Of a DNA stretch of 64,000 nt, positions 42,561-53,705 are shown one piece after another. Every line of letters begins with the position of its first letter. The first letter of the stretch is position 1. The DNA comes from Tretioscincus oriximinensis (Eukaryota > Chordata > Lepidosauria > Squamata > Gymnophthalmidae): the NCBI GenBank assembly GCA_022410635.1, contig JAJVDF010000504.1, forward strand, positions 400,141-464,140, written 5' to 3'. The translations under genes and the position numbers were made by a program. Below the pieces are notes generated by a model, which saw nothing but the letters and a program-made list of their open reading frames with translations, was not told where the DNA came from and ran no database searches.

Positions 42561-43560
42561 TACATGCACCACAGGCACAAATGGAACCATTATGTAAGCC
42601 ACTATTTTCAGAATATTGGCTCAGATTTACCTTTACCATCTCCTCCTCCTGCTGGTACTGCTATAATAGCGTTGGGATCCTTTCACAGGAGTGACTTTTT
42701 TGTACATTCACACTGGATCGCAACAATCAAGGTAAAGGCCATGTCCCCATTTCCAACAGAGGCAGCTTCATTTGGATGAAAGAAGGGAATGCCCCATCCT
42801 TTGCCCCTTCAACATGCAGCAAGAATCTTGTCTTCTCCTTCCCAGTCCTATATTTAATAGAAGCAGAAAAAATTGTGGCTTTTTTCCGCCTATAATAAAC
42901 GTAAAATTCAAATTCCATACAATGGAATGGAAGTTGTCTCTGTGCTTGGATGTCCAAACGCAATTCAACGAAGGAGCCTGTAGTGATCTTTATTCTTCAG
43001 AGAGCGCTTGATGTTTTAAATTTCTCTCCCTTGTTTCTCATGACATTACCTACTCCAAAGAAATATTTCTTCCTCCTCCTTTTTCAAAGATAATCTCATT
43101 AGTTTACTTATCCATTATTCTGCATTATTGTCATTTGTCTAGATAGCTTTCATTCCCCTGATATGCAGAATTTGTTTACTGCAACACTTTACAAAGGCTG
43201 TCATTTCACCTGATTTCACAAGAGGTGTAATGATTCTTAACAATAAACTCCTTGTGGTAAAACATGTTTGTTCTACATCTGAAGATCAAAGAGCTGAACA
43301 ACAGGCTTTTGTTGTTATTTTTAGATTTACATCATTGCAAAAGAGCAAAAATGAAATAATGAAGAACAGTTTCCAGTGACAGCAAATGCTGGCAATGATA
43401 GATAGAATCCCATTTTTATCTAAGTGGTTGGTTGGAATGGACTGATAAGTCTGGATAAAAGATGTCCAACTATTACCACTCAGTGCAAGGAGCTTGGTAT
43501 TGTCAGGCAAGATGAAAATCCCATTGCAGTAGATTCAACGGCTCATTTACTTGGCTCAGA
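42561..43560. other. Unique sequence
   Basis: No gene or repeat recognised. Confidence 0.35.
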
Positions 43561-44345
43561 TGCATAGAATCTCCATCTCGTGAACTCATTATTCCTCTCT
43601 ACAGGACTTTGGTCAGACCACACTTGGAATCCTGTGTTCAGTTCTGGGGGGCCCAATTTAAAAAGGACCTTGATAAACTAGAGCAAGTACAAAAGAGAGT
43701 TACATAAATGGTGTGTGGTCTGGAAACCATGAAGTCCTATGAGGAACAGTTGAAATATTTGGGGATGTTTATTTTGCAAAAGAGGAGAAGGAGAAGAGGC
43801 CTGATAGCTACCTCCAAATATTTGAAGGGCTGCAAAAGAGCAGAGGAATCATGGGCACATGGAAGGACTAGAAACAATGGGATGAAACTGATATTCGATG
43901 AGATATCAAAAAGAAACTTCTTAACAGTCAGGATGATAAACCAGTGGAACAGGTTGCCATAGGAGGTGGTGAGTCATAGAATCATAGAATCATAGAGTTG
44001 GAAGGGACCTCCAGGGCCATCGGGTCCCACCCCCTGCTCAATGCAGGATCCACTGAACCATCCCAGACAGATGACTGTCCAGTCTCTGTTTGAAGACTTC
44101 CAGGGAAGGCCAACTCACCACCTCCTGTGGCAACTTGTTCCACTGGTTTATCACCCTGACTGTTAGGAAGTCTTTTCTGATATCTCATCTAAATCTATTC
44201 CCTTGCAGAGTTTGCCTCGCTGGAAATCTTCAAACAGAGGCTGGACAGTCATCTGTCCGGGATGGTTTAATGAATCCTGCATTGAGCAGGGGGTTGGACC
44301 CAATGACCCTGGAGGTCCCTTCCGACTCTATGATTCTATGATCCT
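43561..44345 (+). pseudogene. CR1-B interrupted by another CR1-B
   Basis: Outer copy on the plus strand: 43561-43974 and 44208-44345, ORF2 C-terminal region ([38 protein letters not shown]) and a complete octamer tail ending CTATGATTCTATG. Split at GAGT by a minus-strand CR1-B. Confidence 0.87.
43975..44207 (-). mobile_element. CR1-B inserted in a CR1-B
   Basis: 233-bp minus-strand copy: tail CATAGAATCATAGAATCATA, then the usual 3' part up to TAAATCTATTCCCTTGCA. Flanked by GAGT at 43971-43974 and 44208-44211. Confidence 0.85.
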
Positions 44346-44548
44346 AGTAGCCTGCAGCTCTATCCAACCAAGCTATTCAAAAGCAGGAATTGCAAGAAAT
44401 TGCAACTGGTTGTGACTAGATAAATGGGAACCATCACAGCCTGGTGGGGAGGACAGAATGCCAGCCTTGGGGCAAAAAATAACATTGTATGCCACATTGA
44501 GTCCCTTTGGGTGAGAAAGGCCAGGCATAAAAACCCAGTTCTTTTCCT
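44346..44548 (+). mobile_element. SINE-2 without head
   Basis: TAGTAGCCTGCAGCTCTATC onward to GGCATAAAAACCCAGTTCTT. Confidence 0.75.
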
Positions 44549-45071
44549 TCTAAATGTGAATTTGGCTCTTCTGCTTTTCTTTTCTTGTTTTTAACAAGGA
44601 TGCTTATACTGCTGTCTACTTAACAGAACGTTGCTAGTAGATCATTCAACAATCTAAGGTTATTGCAGTTTTAATGAAAAGGTTGCTCGGAGATGCAAAC
44701 TACATTATATCAAATAATTCTTGCTGGTGAATCCATCGGCAGCAAAATAATGCAGACCATTTTCTGCCGCCTTGTAAACCCACATTATAAGANTGCTGGA
44801 CAATTAACTTTACAGTCATTTCGAAATCTTGATATAATATAAGGAATAATCATATATTTTGAAAGTTTTCTATTATGGATATTCCTATTTAATATAAGTT
44901 AAGCACCACGGTAGTGCAATAAAAGCTTTTTGGTGTAGATTTCACTGCATAATTATGTGAATTCCATCCAGTATTTCTTCTGAAAATTGAGGTTAGGCAA
45001 GGAGAAATTTATTTCATCCATTTCTTTTTCCCTCGGTATAGATTTATATTCCTGAATTTACTTTTATGTCA
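44549..45071. other. Unique AT-rich sequence
   Basis: Nothing recognised. Confidence 0.35.
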
Positions 45072-45262
45072 TATTTATTTATTTATAGTTCTATTCCACC
45101 CAGAAAGGTTAACAATAAAAACCAAATACACATTAAAACAGTATTATCTGAAAGTAGGGGGATGAATGAGAGCAGATTCCTTTATATATTTGGGGGTCCC
45201 AAATTATTTAGGGGCTTATAAGTTAGAGTTAATATTTTCAATTGGGCTCAGCAGCCAATCAT
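45072..45262 (-). mobile_element. Repeat D, internally deleted
   Basis: Tail (TTTA)n, ACACATTAAAACAGTATTAT, then jumps to TATTTGGGGGTCCCAAATTA and AATTGGGCTCAGCAGCCAAT, which in the long copy lie about 550 bp further along. Confidence 0.65.
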
Positions 45263-45391
45263 ACTGCTGCTCAATGCTGATACTCTATATATTTTTATTA
45301 CATATTTTGGGATCCATTTTTTATCTGGATGAATGCAAGTTAGATTAGAAATAGAACAAATAGCTTGTGGAAAGGGCTGGTCTAGCCTAGG

Positions 45392-45588
45392 CTGACCCAT
45401 TTTGTGGGGGGGGGGAAGGTTGAAAACGCATTTTGTAGGTGCCTCCCGCTTTTTTCTGAGGAAAAATAAATAAAAATAAAACATTTTTCAAAAAAAAATC
45501 TTTTTTTGAAAATATTTTCCTCAGAAAAAACTGGGAGGCACCCCAAAACTGGGTTTTCAACCCCCCCAAAAGGGGGTTATCTGGTCCA
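45392..45588. mobile_element. Short palindromic E element, 197 bp
   Basis: Left arm CTGACCCATTTTGTGGGG, GGTTGAAAACGC, GGTGCCTCCCGCTTTTTTCT; right arm is its complement (AGAAAAAACTGGGAGGCACC, GGGTTTTCAACCC, TTATCTGGTCCA). Arms of about 70 bp around an A/T loop. Confidence 0.78.
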
Positions 45589-45706
45589 CTAACCCTGAAG
45601 AATGCTATAAGGCTTCATTCACCCTTAAATGTGGTCTGTGCTAGCCTGCAAAGGCATGTGGACAGCAGCTTCTATTATGTTGTATTCGCTATTGAAGAAA
45701 CTGTTC

Positions 45707-46018
45707 TAGAAGAAGAAGAAGAACTTGGTTCTTATACCCTGCTTTTCTCACCTTTCAAAGGGACTCAAAGCGGCTTACAAGGATATATTTTGCCTGAAGG
45801 CTCACATTCTATCTTCCCCACCAGGCTATGGTGGTTCCCATGGATCTACTTGCAGTCAATTGCAATTTCTTGCAATTCTTGCTTTCGAATAGCTGGGTTG
45901 GCTAGAGCTACAGGCTAGTGGAAGGTGCTCAGCCCTCCCCACTTCCAACACAGGGCTTCGAAACNCCATCGCCCAGGCGAGAGACAGATTCCTAAGCAAC
46001 TGAGCTATCCGTGGCTGT
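45707..46018 (-). mobile_element. SINE-2, full length, minus strand
   Basis: AGAAGAAGAAGAACTTGGTT through CCAGGCTATGGTGGTTCCCA to GCAACTGAGCTATCCGTGGC. Confidence 0.87.
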
Positions 46019-46690
46019 CATTACTAAAGGCCTTCAGAGATTTATAACTCTGGAACTTGAATATGCACCTCTTTGGCCTGCTTACCTTCCCTATTTTTAG
46101 ATGTGGCTGTTTGTAACATGTTAATTGTGTATATGGAGGTATGTATAAATAAAATAAAAACTAAAAAATATAAATATAAATAATAAAAATAAATAAAATA
46201 GTAAATAAAATAAATAAATAAATAAAATTTAACAGTGATGTATCTTTTCTCATGCATAAGGGCACGTGGAGCTGCCAATATGCCCCAGTAGGGCCAAGAT
46301 GTAACACAACCAGCTCCCTGTGAATATCAGTGCTTTATTGAATTCCCTCTTGTCTACACCTTTTTTACAATTTTGCAGAATTCTCTTATTTACAGAATCC
46401 TATACAATCCTAAACCAGCAGTAGCTTTGCTCTTCCCCACTTTTTCACCAGAGTTCCTTCCACTGCTTCTTCCAGCCTCAACTCTTGCACAATAACTGTC
46501 AATAACTGCGTGCACTAAAAGATATAAAACATATTCTAAGTAAAGGCCATATATGATGAATAAAAAAATGTCAATATTGCATTTGTCAGGTGATACCTGG
46601 GTGCGTAGGAAATTTAGGGAATAGAGAATGAAGTTGAAGGGAGATGAATCAACCCAGCATGATAAAATTACATTGCCCAGATCACCTCCA
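46019..46690. other. AT-rich stretch and possible LTR end
   Basis: 46140-46226 is an (AAAT)n-like tract. 46301-46500 has, on the minus strand, AATAAAGCACTGATATTC and ends GTGTTACA, which could be the 3' part of an LTR; no start or target duplication was found. Confidence 0.3.
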
Positions 46691-46691
46691 C

Positions 46692-47080
46692 CTNCAGTTA
46701 AAGGATCTGTGGATGTTTAGTCTGCAAAAGAGAAGACTGAGAGGAGACCTGATCGCTGCCTAGAAATACCTGAAGGGCTTTTCACAGAGCAGAAGGATCG
46801 GCCTTGTTCTCATGGGTCCATGGAAGGACCAGAAACAGTGGGATGAAACTGCAAGGGAGGAGATTTAGATTAGAGATCAGAAGAAACTTCCTAACAGTCA
46901 TAAACCAGTGGAACAGTTTGCCACAGGAGGTGGTGAATTNGCCTTCGCTGGAAGTCTTCAAATGGAGGCTGGACAGTCATCTGTCTGGGATGGTTTAATG
47001 GATCCTGCATTGAGCCGGAGGTGGGACCCCAGGGCCCTGGAGGTCCTTCCCAACTCTAGCAGTCTATGATTCTAAGTCAC
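46692..47080 (+). pseudogene. CR1-B 3' end
   Basis: GTTAAAGGATCTGTGGATGT onward; ORF2 end, UTR, tail CAGTCTATGATTCTAAG. Frame broken. Confidence 0.86.
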
Positions 47081-47165
47081 CTGCTGAGAGACACAAGCAG
47101 AGTGAGCTGTGCAGTGATGTGTTGCTGGTGTGCCTTCCTGGACTTGTGTGGCAATTCTGGTGTTA

Positions 47166-47225
47166 TTAGCATAGAGTTGGAAGGGGCATCAAGTCCAACC
47201 CTCTGTCCAAGGGAAGATTCACAGC
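47166..47225 (-). mobile_element. CR1-B tail scrap
   Basis: GCATAGAGTTGGAAGGGGCA and AAGTCCAACCCTCTGTCCAA. Confidence 0.6.
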
Positions 47226-48060
47226 CTCTGTTATGTACACAAAGACGCACACATGGAGGTGAATATTTTTTTAATCTTCATTTGCCATTCCCATCCCCTG
47301 AATACATTAAAAACTCTATTTCATGTTAGCTAAAGTTACCAGATGCAAATCATGTCCAAAANATTATGCCTTTAACAAGTGTTAAAACAAAGATGACGTT
47401 TCAGCAGGTGCTAAAATTGCTTCCTTTTTACGTGTTCTGTTTTGTATCCACTAAGTTTAGTTCACCTTCTATCGCGGTTCTGAAGGGAAGGTGGAAATAT
47501 CCAAAGCATAATATTTGTTAGTTTATAGTGAGCTGCTATATTATCATGACTAACAGATGTCATTCTAATTCTTTTGAAAACAGATTTCCTTCACAGGTGT
47601 CCTGCTATTGTTTTCCCTGTCATCTTGTTCCAAAAAACAACCATTTTGCAAATTTAGCAATCATTTCATACGAAATATATATCAGATACAATATGAGTGG
47701 TTCCTGAGGAGGATAAGTTTCAATTTGGTCCAACATCTGGATCTTGTTATTTCAATAGCTTTTCCTCTGTGGCATAAGCAGTTCCTCATATGTGCCGTCT
47801 GTCATTTTGATTGGTTTACTTGTGCGTTGGACTTAGAAATCTACAGTGTTGGGCTGCACATGATTTTGTACATGAATCTTCAAGAGAGCTCAGCGATGCT
47901 GAAACAGAGTCACGGTGCCTTTAAACGTCCCAAAGAACAGATGGTTCTCCAATCATGACAAGCTAAAAGGAGAATATGCTTCTTGAAACATTATAGGCCA
48001 CCGAGCCACTGTTTGAATATTAAATTTTAAAGGAAAAAAAAGAAAAGAAAGCAGAATGTG
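47226..48060. other. Unique sequence
   Basis: Contains a 116-codon plus-strand frame (47608-47958) with no recognisable domain, hydrophobic and Cys-rich; not enough to call a gene. Confidence 0.35.
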
Positions 48061-48074
48061 GAATGGCTGGGTTC

Positions 48075-48285
48075 AGACGGAGGCTGCATCCACACGCGGA
48101 GCATGGAAGCGCTCCAACCTTTCCTTGCGGGTGGCCGGAGGTCCGCATGGCTTCCACGGCAGCCAGCAAAGGTCGCAGCCACATGGTGCGATGAAGTTTG
48201 CATAGGAGTGCCGTCCTGGCGGCTCCGGAAGGCGTAATAGTGGTTTGTCAGNGACGCAGTTGCTGCAAACCTGCCTTGCAGCAGG
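48075..48285. mobile_element. GC-rich element with C/J-like terminus
   Basis: GGAGGCTGCATCCACACGCG at the left matches the terminal motif of C and J elements; an imperfect complement (CCGCATGGCTTCCACGGCAG) follows about 60 bp on. The right boundary is the repeat D tail. Confidence 0.4.
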
Positions 48286-48287
48286 TT

Positions 48288-49400
48288 TATTTATTTATTT
48301 ATATATATTTATACCCCGCTCCTTTCCCAAAGGGCTCAGGGCAGTGAACAATAAAATATCAATACAAAATTAAGAAATTAAAAACAGTATAAAAACAATA
48401 CCTAAAGGTAGGGACAAAAATGAATTCCCTTCAGCCCGAGGTCAAGCGAAAGGGACGCGTCTTCAAGGCCCTTCTAAAAGAATACAGTGATTATGACAGA
48501 TGCAACTCGAGGGGGAGACTATTCCAAAGAAGAGGGGCTGCCACCGAGAAGGCCCTACCCGGGTTCCCACACCATTGGCGGTTGCAAGGGATAGTACAAC
48601 CAGGAGGGCCTCCCCTGTAGTTCTTAATGCTAGGGCAGGTTGGTATGGAGGAGACCTTCCATGAGGCACATAAGAACATCACAACATAAGAAGAGCCATA
48701 CTCAATCAGGCCAGAGCCTACCTAATCCAGCCTTCTGTCTCACACAGAGGTCCACCAGATGCACCTGGGAAGCCNGAACAGAGGGAAGCAAAATCTGCCC
48801 CTGTTCATGACTCCCTGCAAATGGTATCTCAGGAGTCCTGCCTGTGGCTCCATCCTGGAGGCAACATCCAGACATCCATCCTAGTATCCATTTATACCCT
48901 TGGTATTTGGGGACCAAGTTATAACTTAAAGTCAATACCTTGAATTGGGCTCGGTAGCAAATTGGCAGCCAGTGCAGGTCTTTCAAGACTGGCATGATGA
49001 GTGTCCAGTCAGTCATCCCGGTCTGTGGCTAAATCATCCTTGTTCAGAAGTGGCCGTAACTGGCAAACCAGATGAAACTGGAAGTAGGCAGCCCTGGCCA
49101 CTGCCTCTACCTGGTTTTTCCAGTGTCAGCAAAGAGTCCCGGAGCAGCCCCAGATTTTGCACCCGTCCCTCATAGGGCAATTCTACCCCACCAAGGACAG
49201 GGCGCCTGCCCACTTCACGAACTCAACACACAGCACCTCCGTCTTGTCTGGGTTCAGCTTCAATTTATTGGCCCCCATCCAGCCCACCACTGCCTCNAGG
49301 CCCCTGTCAAGCACTCCAGCCGCATCTCCTAATTCANATGGGAGAGATGGAGCTGAGTGTCAACTGTGTATTGATGACACTCCAAATCTCCTTAGGCTCG
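48288..49400 (-). mobile_element. Repeat D, longest copy (about 1.1 kb), interrupted
   Basis: Minus strand; tail (TTTA)n at 48288-48305, then GGGACGCGTCTTCAAGGCCC, GAGGGGGAGACTATTCCAAA, a CR1-A insertion (48668-48903), then GGTATTTGGGGACCAAGTTA, GGGCTCGGTAGCAAATTGGC, CTGGGTTCAGCTTCAATTTA and TGTATTGATGACACTCC. No intact frame. The minus strand near 49365-49385 could be a decayed reverse transcriptase ADDTQL phrase, which would make D a LINE; this is uncertain. Confidence 0.7.
48668..48903 (-). mobile_element. CR1-A tail inserted in repeat D
   Basis: CATAAGAACATCACAACATA tail, the UTR in reverse, ending at ATTTATACCCTTGG. Repeat D sequence stands on both sides. Confidence 0.85.
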
Positions 49401-49493
49401 TTGGCTGCAAAATGGTTTTGCAAGGTGTTTTAATTCCCATGTGAATCAAGGAAATAACCTACAAGGCCTTTGGCTCATTGCAGTCTACTTGAG

Positions 49494-49613
49494 CACGGTT
49501 TATAGCTGGCCTTATTCTGTCCCATTCTGGACTAGCACATGGCCTGCAGCAGCATGGAGTAACAGGTGGACCACTTCTGGAACAGGATAAGGCCAAGCGT
49601 AAACCAGGCCGTG
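49494..49613. mobile_element. 120-bp palindromic element
   Basis: CACGGTTTATAGCTGGCCTT and TTCTGTCC at the left; GGACAGG-like complement (GGAACAGGATAAGGCCAAGC, AAACCAGGCCGTG) at the right. Not clearly one of the other families. Confidence 0.5.
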
Positions 49614-49825
49614 GCTTGATAAATTGCTCCTTTGTTTGAGCTTGAGCCACAACAAGATTTTTTTTGAAAACTGAGTGACTTAATTTGAATATAAATCATG
49701 TGTCTCATTTCGTTGCAAATCACAAATTAGTTGATATCAGTTGACACATCTCTGCTCTAGAATCTTTTTCTCAATCCCTGCCTGGGACGACGCTGAACTA
49801 TGGGAATCTGATGTTGCCTGTTTTA

Positions 49826-49945
49826 TTATTTATTATTACTATTATTACTATTGCTATTATTATTATTATTACTATTATTATTACTATTATTATATATATT
49901 ATTATTATTACTATTATTTATATTATATTATTATAATATTAATAG
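49826..49945 (+). repeat. (ATT)n / (ATTACT)n microsatellite
   Basis: TTATTATTTATTATTACTAT and onward for about 120 bp; a second short (ATT)n with ATC units at 50010-50045. Confidence 0.9.
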
Positions 49946-50045
49946 GAGGTTATTTACTGTGCAGCAAACACTTTAAATATGTCTCTCCGTGATGTGGACA
50001 GAAAGTACATCATGATTATCATTATCATCATTATTATTATTATTG

Positions 50046-50868
50046 TGTGTATTTTGTTTGTGTGTCTGTGGTTTTCAGTCTAGTTCTTCAGAACTAAAAA
50101 TGGTTAAAGGCACATGGATGGCTGCAGTCCTTATGTAGCCACCCTAAGGCCCGATATACTGCGCTTTGGAGATGGATTGTACCTTCTGTCCACATTACAG
50201 AAACACGTATTTCCAGTGTTTCCTGTGCTCTAAAGCCTCCGCATATTATCCGATTTAGCAGCCTCCATTTTGTAAAGCCTGAAAGAAATCTCCCTCCCAA
50301 ATTGTAAAAAGCTGATTGGCTTTCAGCTAGCAAAGAGTGCCTGGGAATTGCATACAGGCTCCAAGAGAAGGCATTGCTTGGAGAAGAGATGCAGCNGTTT
50401 GGATGGCAAGGTAAGATGGGAATGAGTGCCCAACACATTGTGGGAATCATATACATATATCTCCAGAATATTATTCTGGGGAAAAGGCTTCAGACTTTTC
50501 TAAGCCTTTAAGTACACTAGGCTCTGTGACTAATTTACCTGGGCTAATGGGTAACCTGCTTTTCCACTGGCACACCACGGATAAAGCTCAGGTTTACTCT
50601 GCAGATCAGGAAGGATTAAATTCTGCCCAAAGTGTTAGTTAGCCATTTTCCATGCAAAGGCAGAAGGGGATTGTAGAAGCATTCTGAACTCTCAATAAAA
50701 AGGAGCCCCAGGAGGAAGTCTGCATCAGGACGATGACCTCACGGCCTTTCTGAAGGGTCCAGGAAAATCCAACACGTGTGTCGTATGTGTTGTGACTCCG
50801 ATCGCAACAGTATTTTTTAAAAGCAGGGAAAACATTGAGGGGGGGACGTAGCCTCAGGGAGAGCACAA
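50046..50868. other. Unique sequence
   Basis: Frames of 120 and 75 codons on the minus strand (50094-50456, 50639-50866) lack recognisable domains. Confidence 0.35.
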
Positions 50869-50869
50869 G

Positions 50870-51421
50870 AGTGGTAAAATATTAAATAGTAGGCATTAAA
50901 TAAAAAACAGAAGAAATTAGCAAATCCTGAAAAAGGGTTCTAAAAAAGCAAGGGCAACAAGAAAAGAATCCTAAAAGAGAACCAACATTGATTGTGCAAA
51001 ATAAACAAACTAGTACTTTATAAAGTGCTTGAAAGCCAAGTATATAAAGGACTTCTAACTAAAATAAGGTNCAATAATTNAAAAAAAAACATTCAATATA
51101 AACATACAGCATAAATAAAAGTAAAGGGGACTAGTAAGTCCAAATAAAAGTCCATAAAAAGGTCCAAATAAGTAAGAAGGTCCAGTGTGGTGAGGAGAGT
51201 CCAGATAAAATTCTTTAGTGTTTCCTGGAGGTAAGAGATGCCAGCGCCAGTGGCCAGACCTGTTTTTGACCCAATCAGGTCTTCTTCAGTGGCCCCCTCT
51301 ACTGGACATCCATCCTTCCATATGTAATAGAAGCTTCATACAAGTTATAACAGCTTCTCATAGAATGAATAAAAAACATTAGTGGTCAAAATATTAAATA
51401 GTAGGCATTAAATAAAAAACA
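50870..51421 (-). mobile_element. Possible Penelope-like fragment with 40-bp direct repeats
   Basis: The sequence AGTGGTAAAATATTAAATAG continuing to AATAAAAAACA (40 bp) at 50870-50909 recurs at 51381-51421 with one extra base. Between them, the minus strand has CTGAAGAAGACCTGATTGGG then TCAAAAACAGGTCTGG (51255-51289), a phrase like those in Penelope-type repeats. No GIY-YIG or reverse transcriptase coding is present. Could also be an unrelated repeat with a long target duplication. Confidence 0.35.
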
Positions 51422-52055
51422 CCTTTTGTTAAACAAACACTTCTTTCTATCCATCCTTCCTTATGCGTATGGAACGGATTAATTGAAAGATATATNGATA
51501 CAGCCCCCTCCCCCAATTAATAGAATTATATTTGACAGATCGCAGCCCAGCCAGCAGCCAGCAGAATCTAGAGTAATCTATTTTAAAAAGCGCTGACATT
51601 TCTACGCAGAAATGTCCTGTGTTTTTAGAAGAATGCAGCCTGAAAATCACAGGAGACGCTGGGGACCCTCGATTGCCTTCCACGCACAGCAGTCAACCCA
51701 GATTTCAAGACAATGAAAAAGTGTGAATAATNGGGCAATTTGTACATGTGAGAATTATACTTATAGGACCGCAGGAGCTAGGTCAAAAGTTTTGAGGCTG
51801 AACAAAATCCAACAAACAAAAAGAAATAAAAGAAAAATCAGATCGCCAGATAATAACAGCAACATGAGCATCAAGCTGAATTATACCTTAAGCCCTCAAT
51901 TGTACCACTTGCAGGGCTATCGGCTATTTCTTGCAGACCCACAGCAGGAGATGCGCAGTATTTGTTCACAGAGAGGAACGGGGCTTGAAATGTCTGTAGG
52001 AAATGTTATGCATTAATCAAAGGCTGTTGAAGTAAACAGTGACTTCAGTCTGAGT
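51422..52055. other. Unique sequence
   Basis: The 97-codon frame at 51723-52016 has no support. Confidence 0.3.
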
Positions 52056-52061
52056 CAACAG

Positions 52062-52660
52062 GGNGAAGCAGCTGCAAAAAAGGCAAACACAATCCTGGGA
52101 TGTATCAAGAGGGGCATAGAATCTCGCTCACGTGAAGTAATTATTCCTCTCTGCAGTACTTTGGCACGAGCACACTTGGAATCCTATGTTCAGTTCTGGG
52201 GGGCCCAATTTAAAAAGGACATTGAGAAACTAGAGTAAGTACAAAAGAGAGTTACAAGGATGGTGAGTGGTCTGGAAACCATGAAGCCCTATGAGAAGCG
52301 GTTAAAGGATCTGGGGATGTTTAGTCTGCAAAAGAGAAGACTGAGAGGAGACCTGATTGCTGTCTACAAATGCCTGCAGAGCTTTTCACGGAGCAGAGGG
52401 ATCAGCTTTGTTCTCCTTGGCACATTGAAGGACGAGAAACAATGGGATGAAACTGCAAGGGAGGAGATTCAGATTAGAGATCAGGAAAAACTTCCTAACA
52501 GTCAGGGGGTGGTGACTTTGCCTTCCCTGGGAGTCTTCAAACAGAGGCTGGACAGTCTTCTGCCTGGGATGGTTTAATGAATCCCGCAGTGAGCAGGGGG
52601 TTTGGACCCAATGACCCTGGAGGTCCCTTCCAACTCTATGATTCTATGATTCTATGAAGG
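52062..52660 (+). pseudogene. CR1-B, long 3' copy
   Basis: From GGGNGAAGCAGCTGCAAAAA through GGGATGTATCAAGAGGGGCA, the ORF2 end ([39 protein letters not shown]) and UTR to CTATGATTCTATGATTCTATG. About 33 bp encoding the INQWNRLP stretch are deleted at 52508. 5'-truncated. Confidence 0.88.
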
Positions 52661-52689
52661 CAAGGCTTAACTTCTGCTTGCTGCCTAAG

Positions 52690-53300
52690 AATGTCCTTTC
52701 TCATTAAGTCTCCAGATATGCAGCCCCCTTCCACAAGCAGTCAGCTCATTTCTTTAAATTTCAATGCTTTGAATATAAAAAATGAAACCATTTTAAGGGC
52801 CCCGTGGAACAGGGTTAGGAATATAACAGATATTGCATGGAAAAGATGGGTGAAGAAAACCAGTTATGTTACAATTAATAAGATTAGAGAAATGAATCTA
52901 CCGCACACCTAGACAAGCTGGCACGGCTGTGATACGGAGGGTGAATGGTTTCATATGTTGCAACCAAAGGGGAATATTTTGGGATGGGGAATTTTTGGAA
53001 ATATATGGCATTTTAGGAGTAAACATTCAGAGAACAAATTAATTAGTAATTATGGTTGACACTAGTGATTTAACTCTTCCGAGACATGACATCTTCTTGG
53101 TGGATAAGCTATTTGGGCAGGTCAACTGACTATAGCAAGATGGTTGAAGCAGAAAGAAAAATGGACAACTGAAAGATGGGATGAATATTTCGTGGTGTTA
53201 ACGATATTTGATTTGACATGAGAAAAGAGATTGGGATGGATGGGAGTTCATTCTGATGAAAAATGGTGTGGAAATTGGGCAACGTTAATTGCCCTTGGTG
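52690..53300 (+). pseudogene. L1-type ORF2 C-terminal remnant
   Basis: Three pieces in order but in shifting frames: WKRWVKKTSYVTINKIREM (about 52840-52896); CDTEGEWFHMLQPKG (about 52929-52974), which recalls the C..G.YYHMWW.C segment at the end of L1 ORF2; and LTIARWLKQKEKWTTERWDE (53128-53187), which recalls the final WK..E.P...EW part. Several stops. Assigned to L1 from these motifs only; the endonuclease and reverse transcriptase domains are absent. Confidence 0.5.
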
Positions 53301-53490
53301 TTGGAAACAGAAATTCGAATACGGTTCTGCCCCATTGAATCACCATGCTCCTGGATCAAGGACTTTTAATATACTNTTCTTAGTTATCTCCTGGGGGCGT
53401 GGCGGAGAGTATATGTGTATTTATTTGTGTATTTATTTTCTTTCTTTGTATCGATATATGTTTCATTGCATTTATGTTATTGTTGTAATA

Positions 53491-53703
53491 CAAGGGTGCT
53501 TCAAAAAAATGTATACACACAGTGAACTTCCATAGAAAATTTATTTACTGTTCTACTGTTCTACAAAGTTAAATAAATAACAAATGTTAATACTGTTCAA
53601 ATTGGAGACCTGCAGCATCAATACAATTCTGAGTACGAGTCACCACTGATTCTGTACATCGTATGGAAGTTCAAAGTGTGTATACATTTTTTGAAGCACC
53701 CTG
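53491..53703. mobile_element. Mariner-type miniature with remnant transposase end, 213 bp
   Basis: TA on both sides (53489-53490, 53704-53705). About 42-bp terminal inverted repeats: CAAGGGTGCTTCAAAAAAAT at the left, complement of TTTTTTGAAGCACCCTG at the right. The sister copy is 63666-63875. Confidence 0.85.
53587..53658 (-). pseudogene. Last codons of a mariner-like transposase
   Basis: Inside the miniature element the minus strand reads CTESVVTRTQNCIDAAGLQF, then EQY and a stop. The pattern RxQxCIDAxGxxFE before a stop near the 3' terminal repeat is typical of the C-terminus of mariner-family transposases. The catalytic DDE/D part is missing, so this is the scar of an internal deletion. 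The second copy (63666) no longer has it. Confidence 0.5.
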
Positions 53704-53705
53704 TA

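Noticed and set aside
47608..47958. 116-codon plus-strand frame
   Set aside because: No recognisable domain, no splice or promoter context, and composition compatible with chance in AT-rich DNA.
49826..49945. Poly-Tyr protein frame
   Set aside because: Translation of an ATT/ACT microsatellite.
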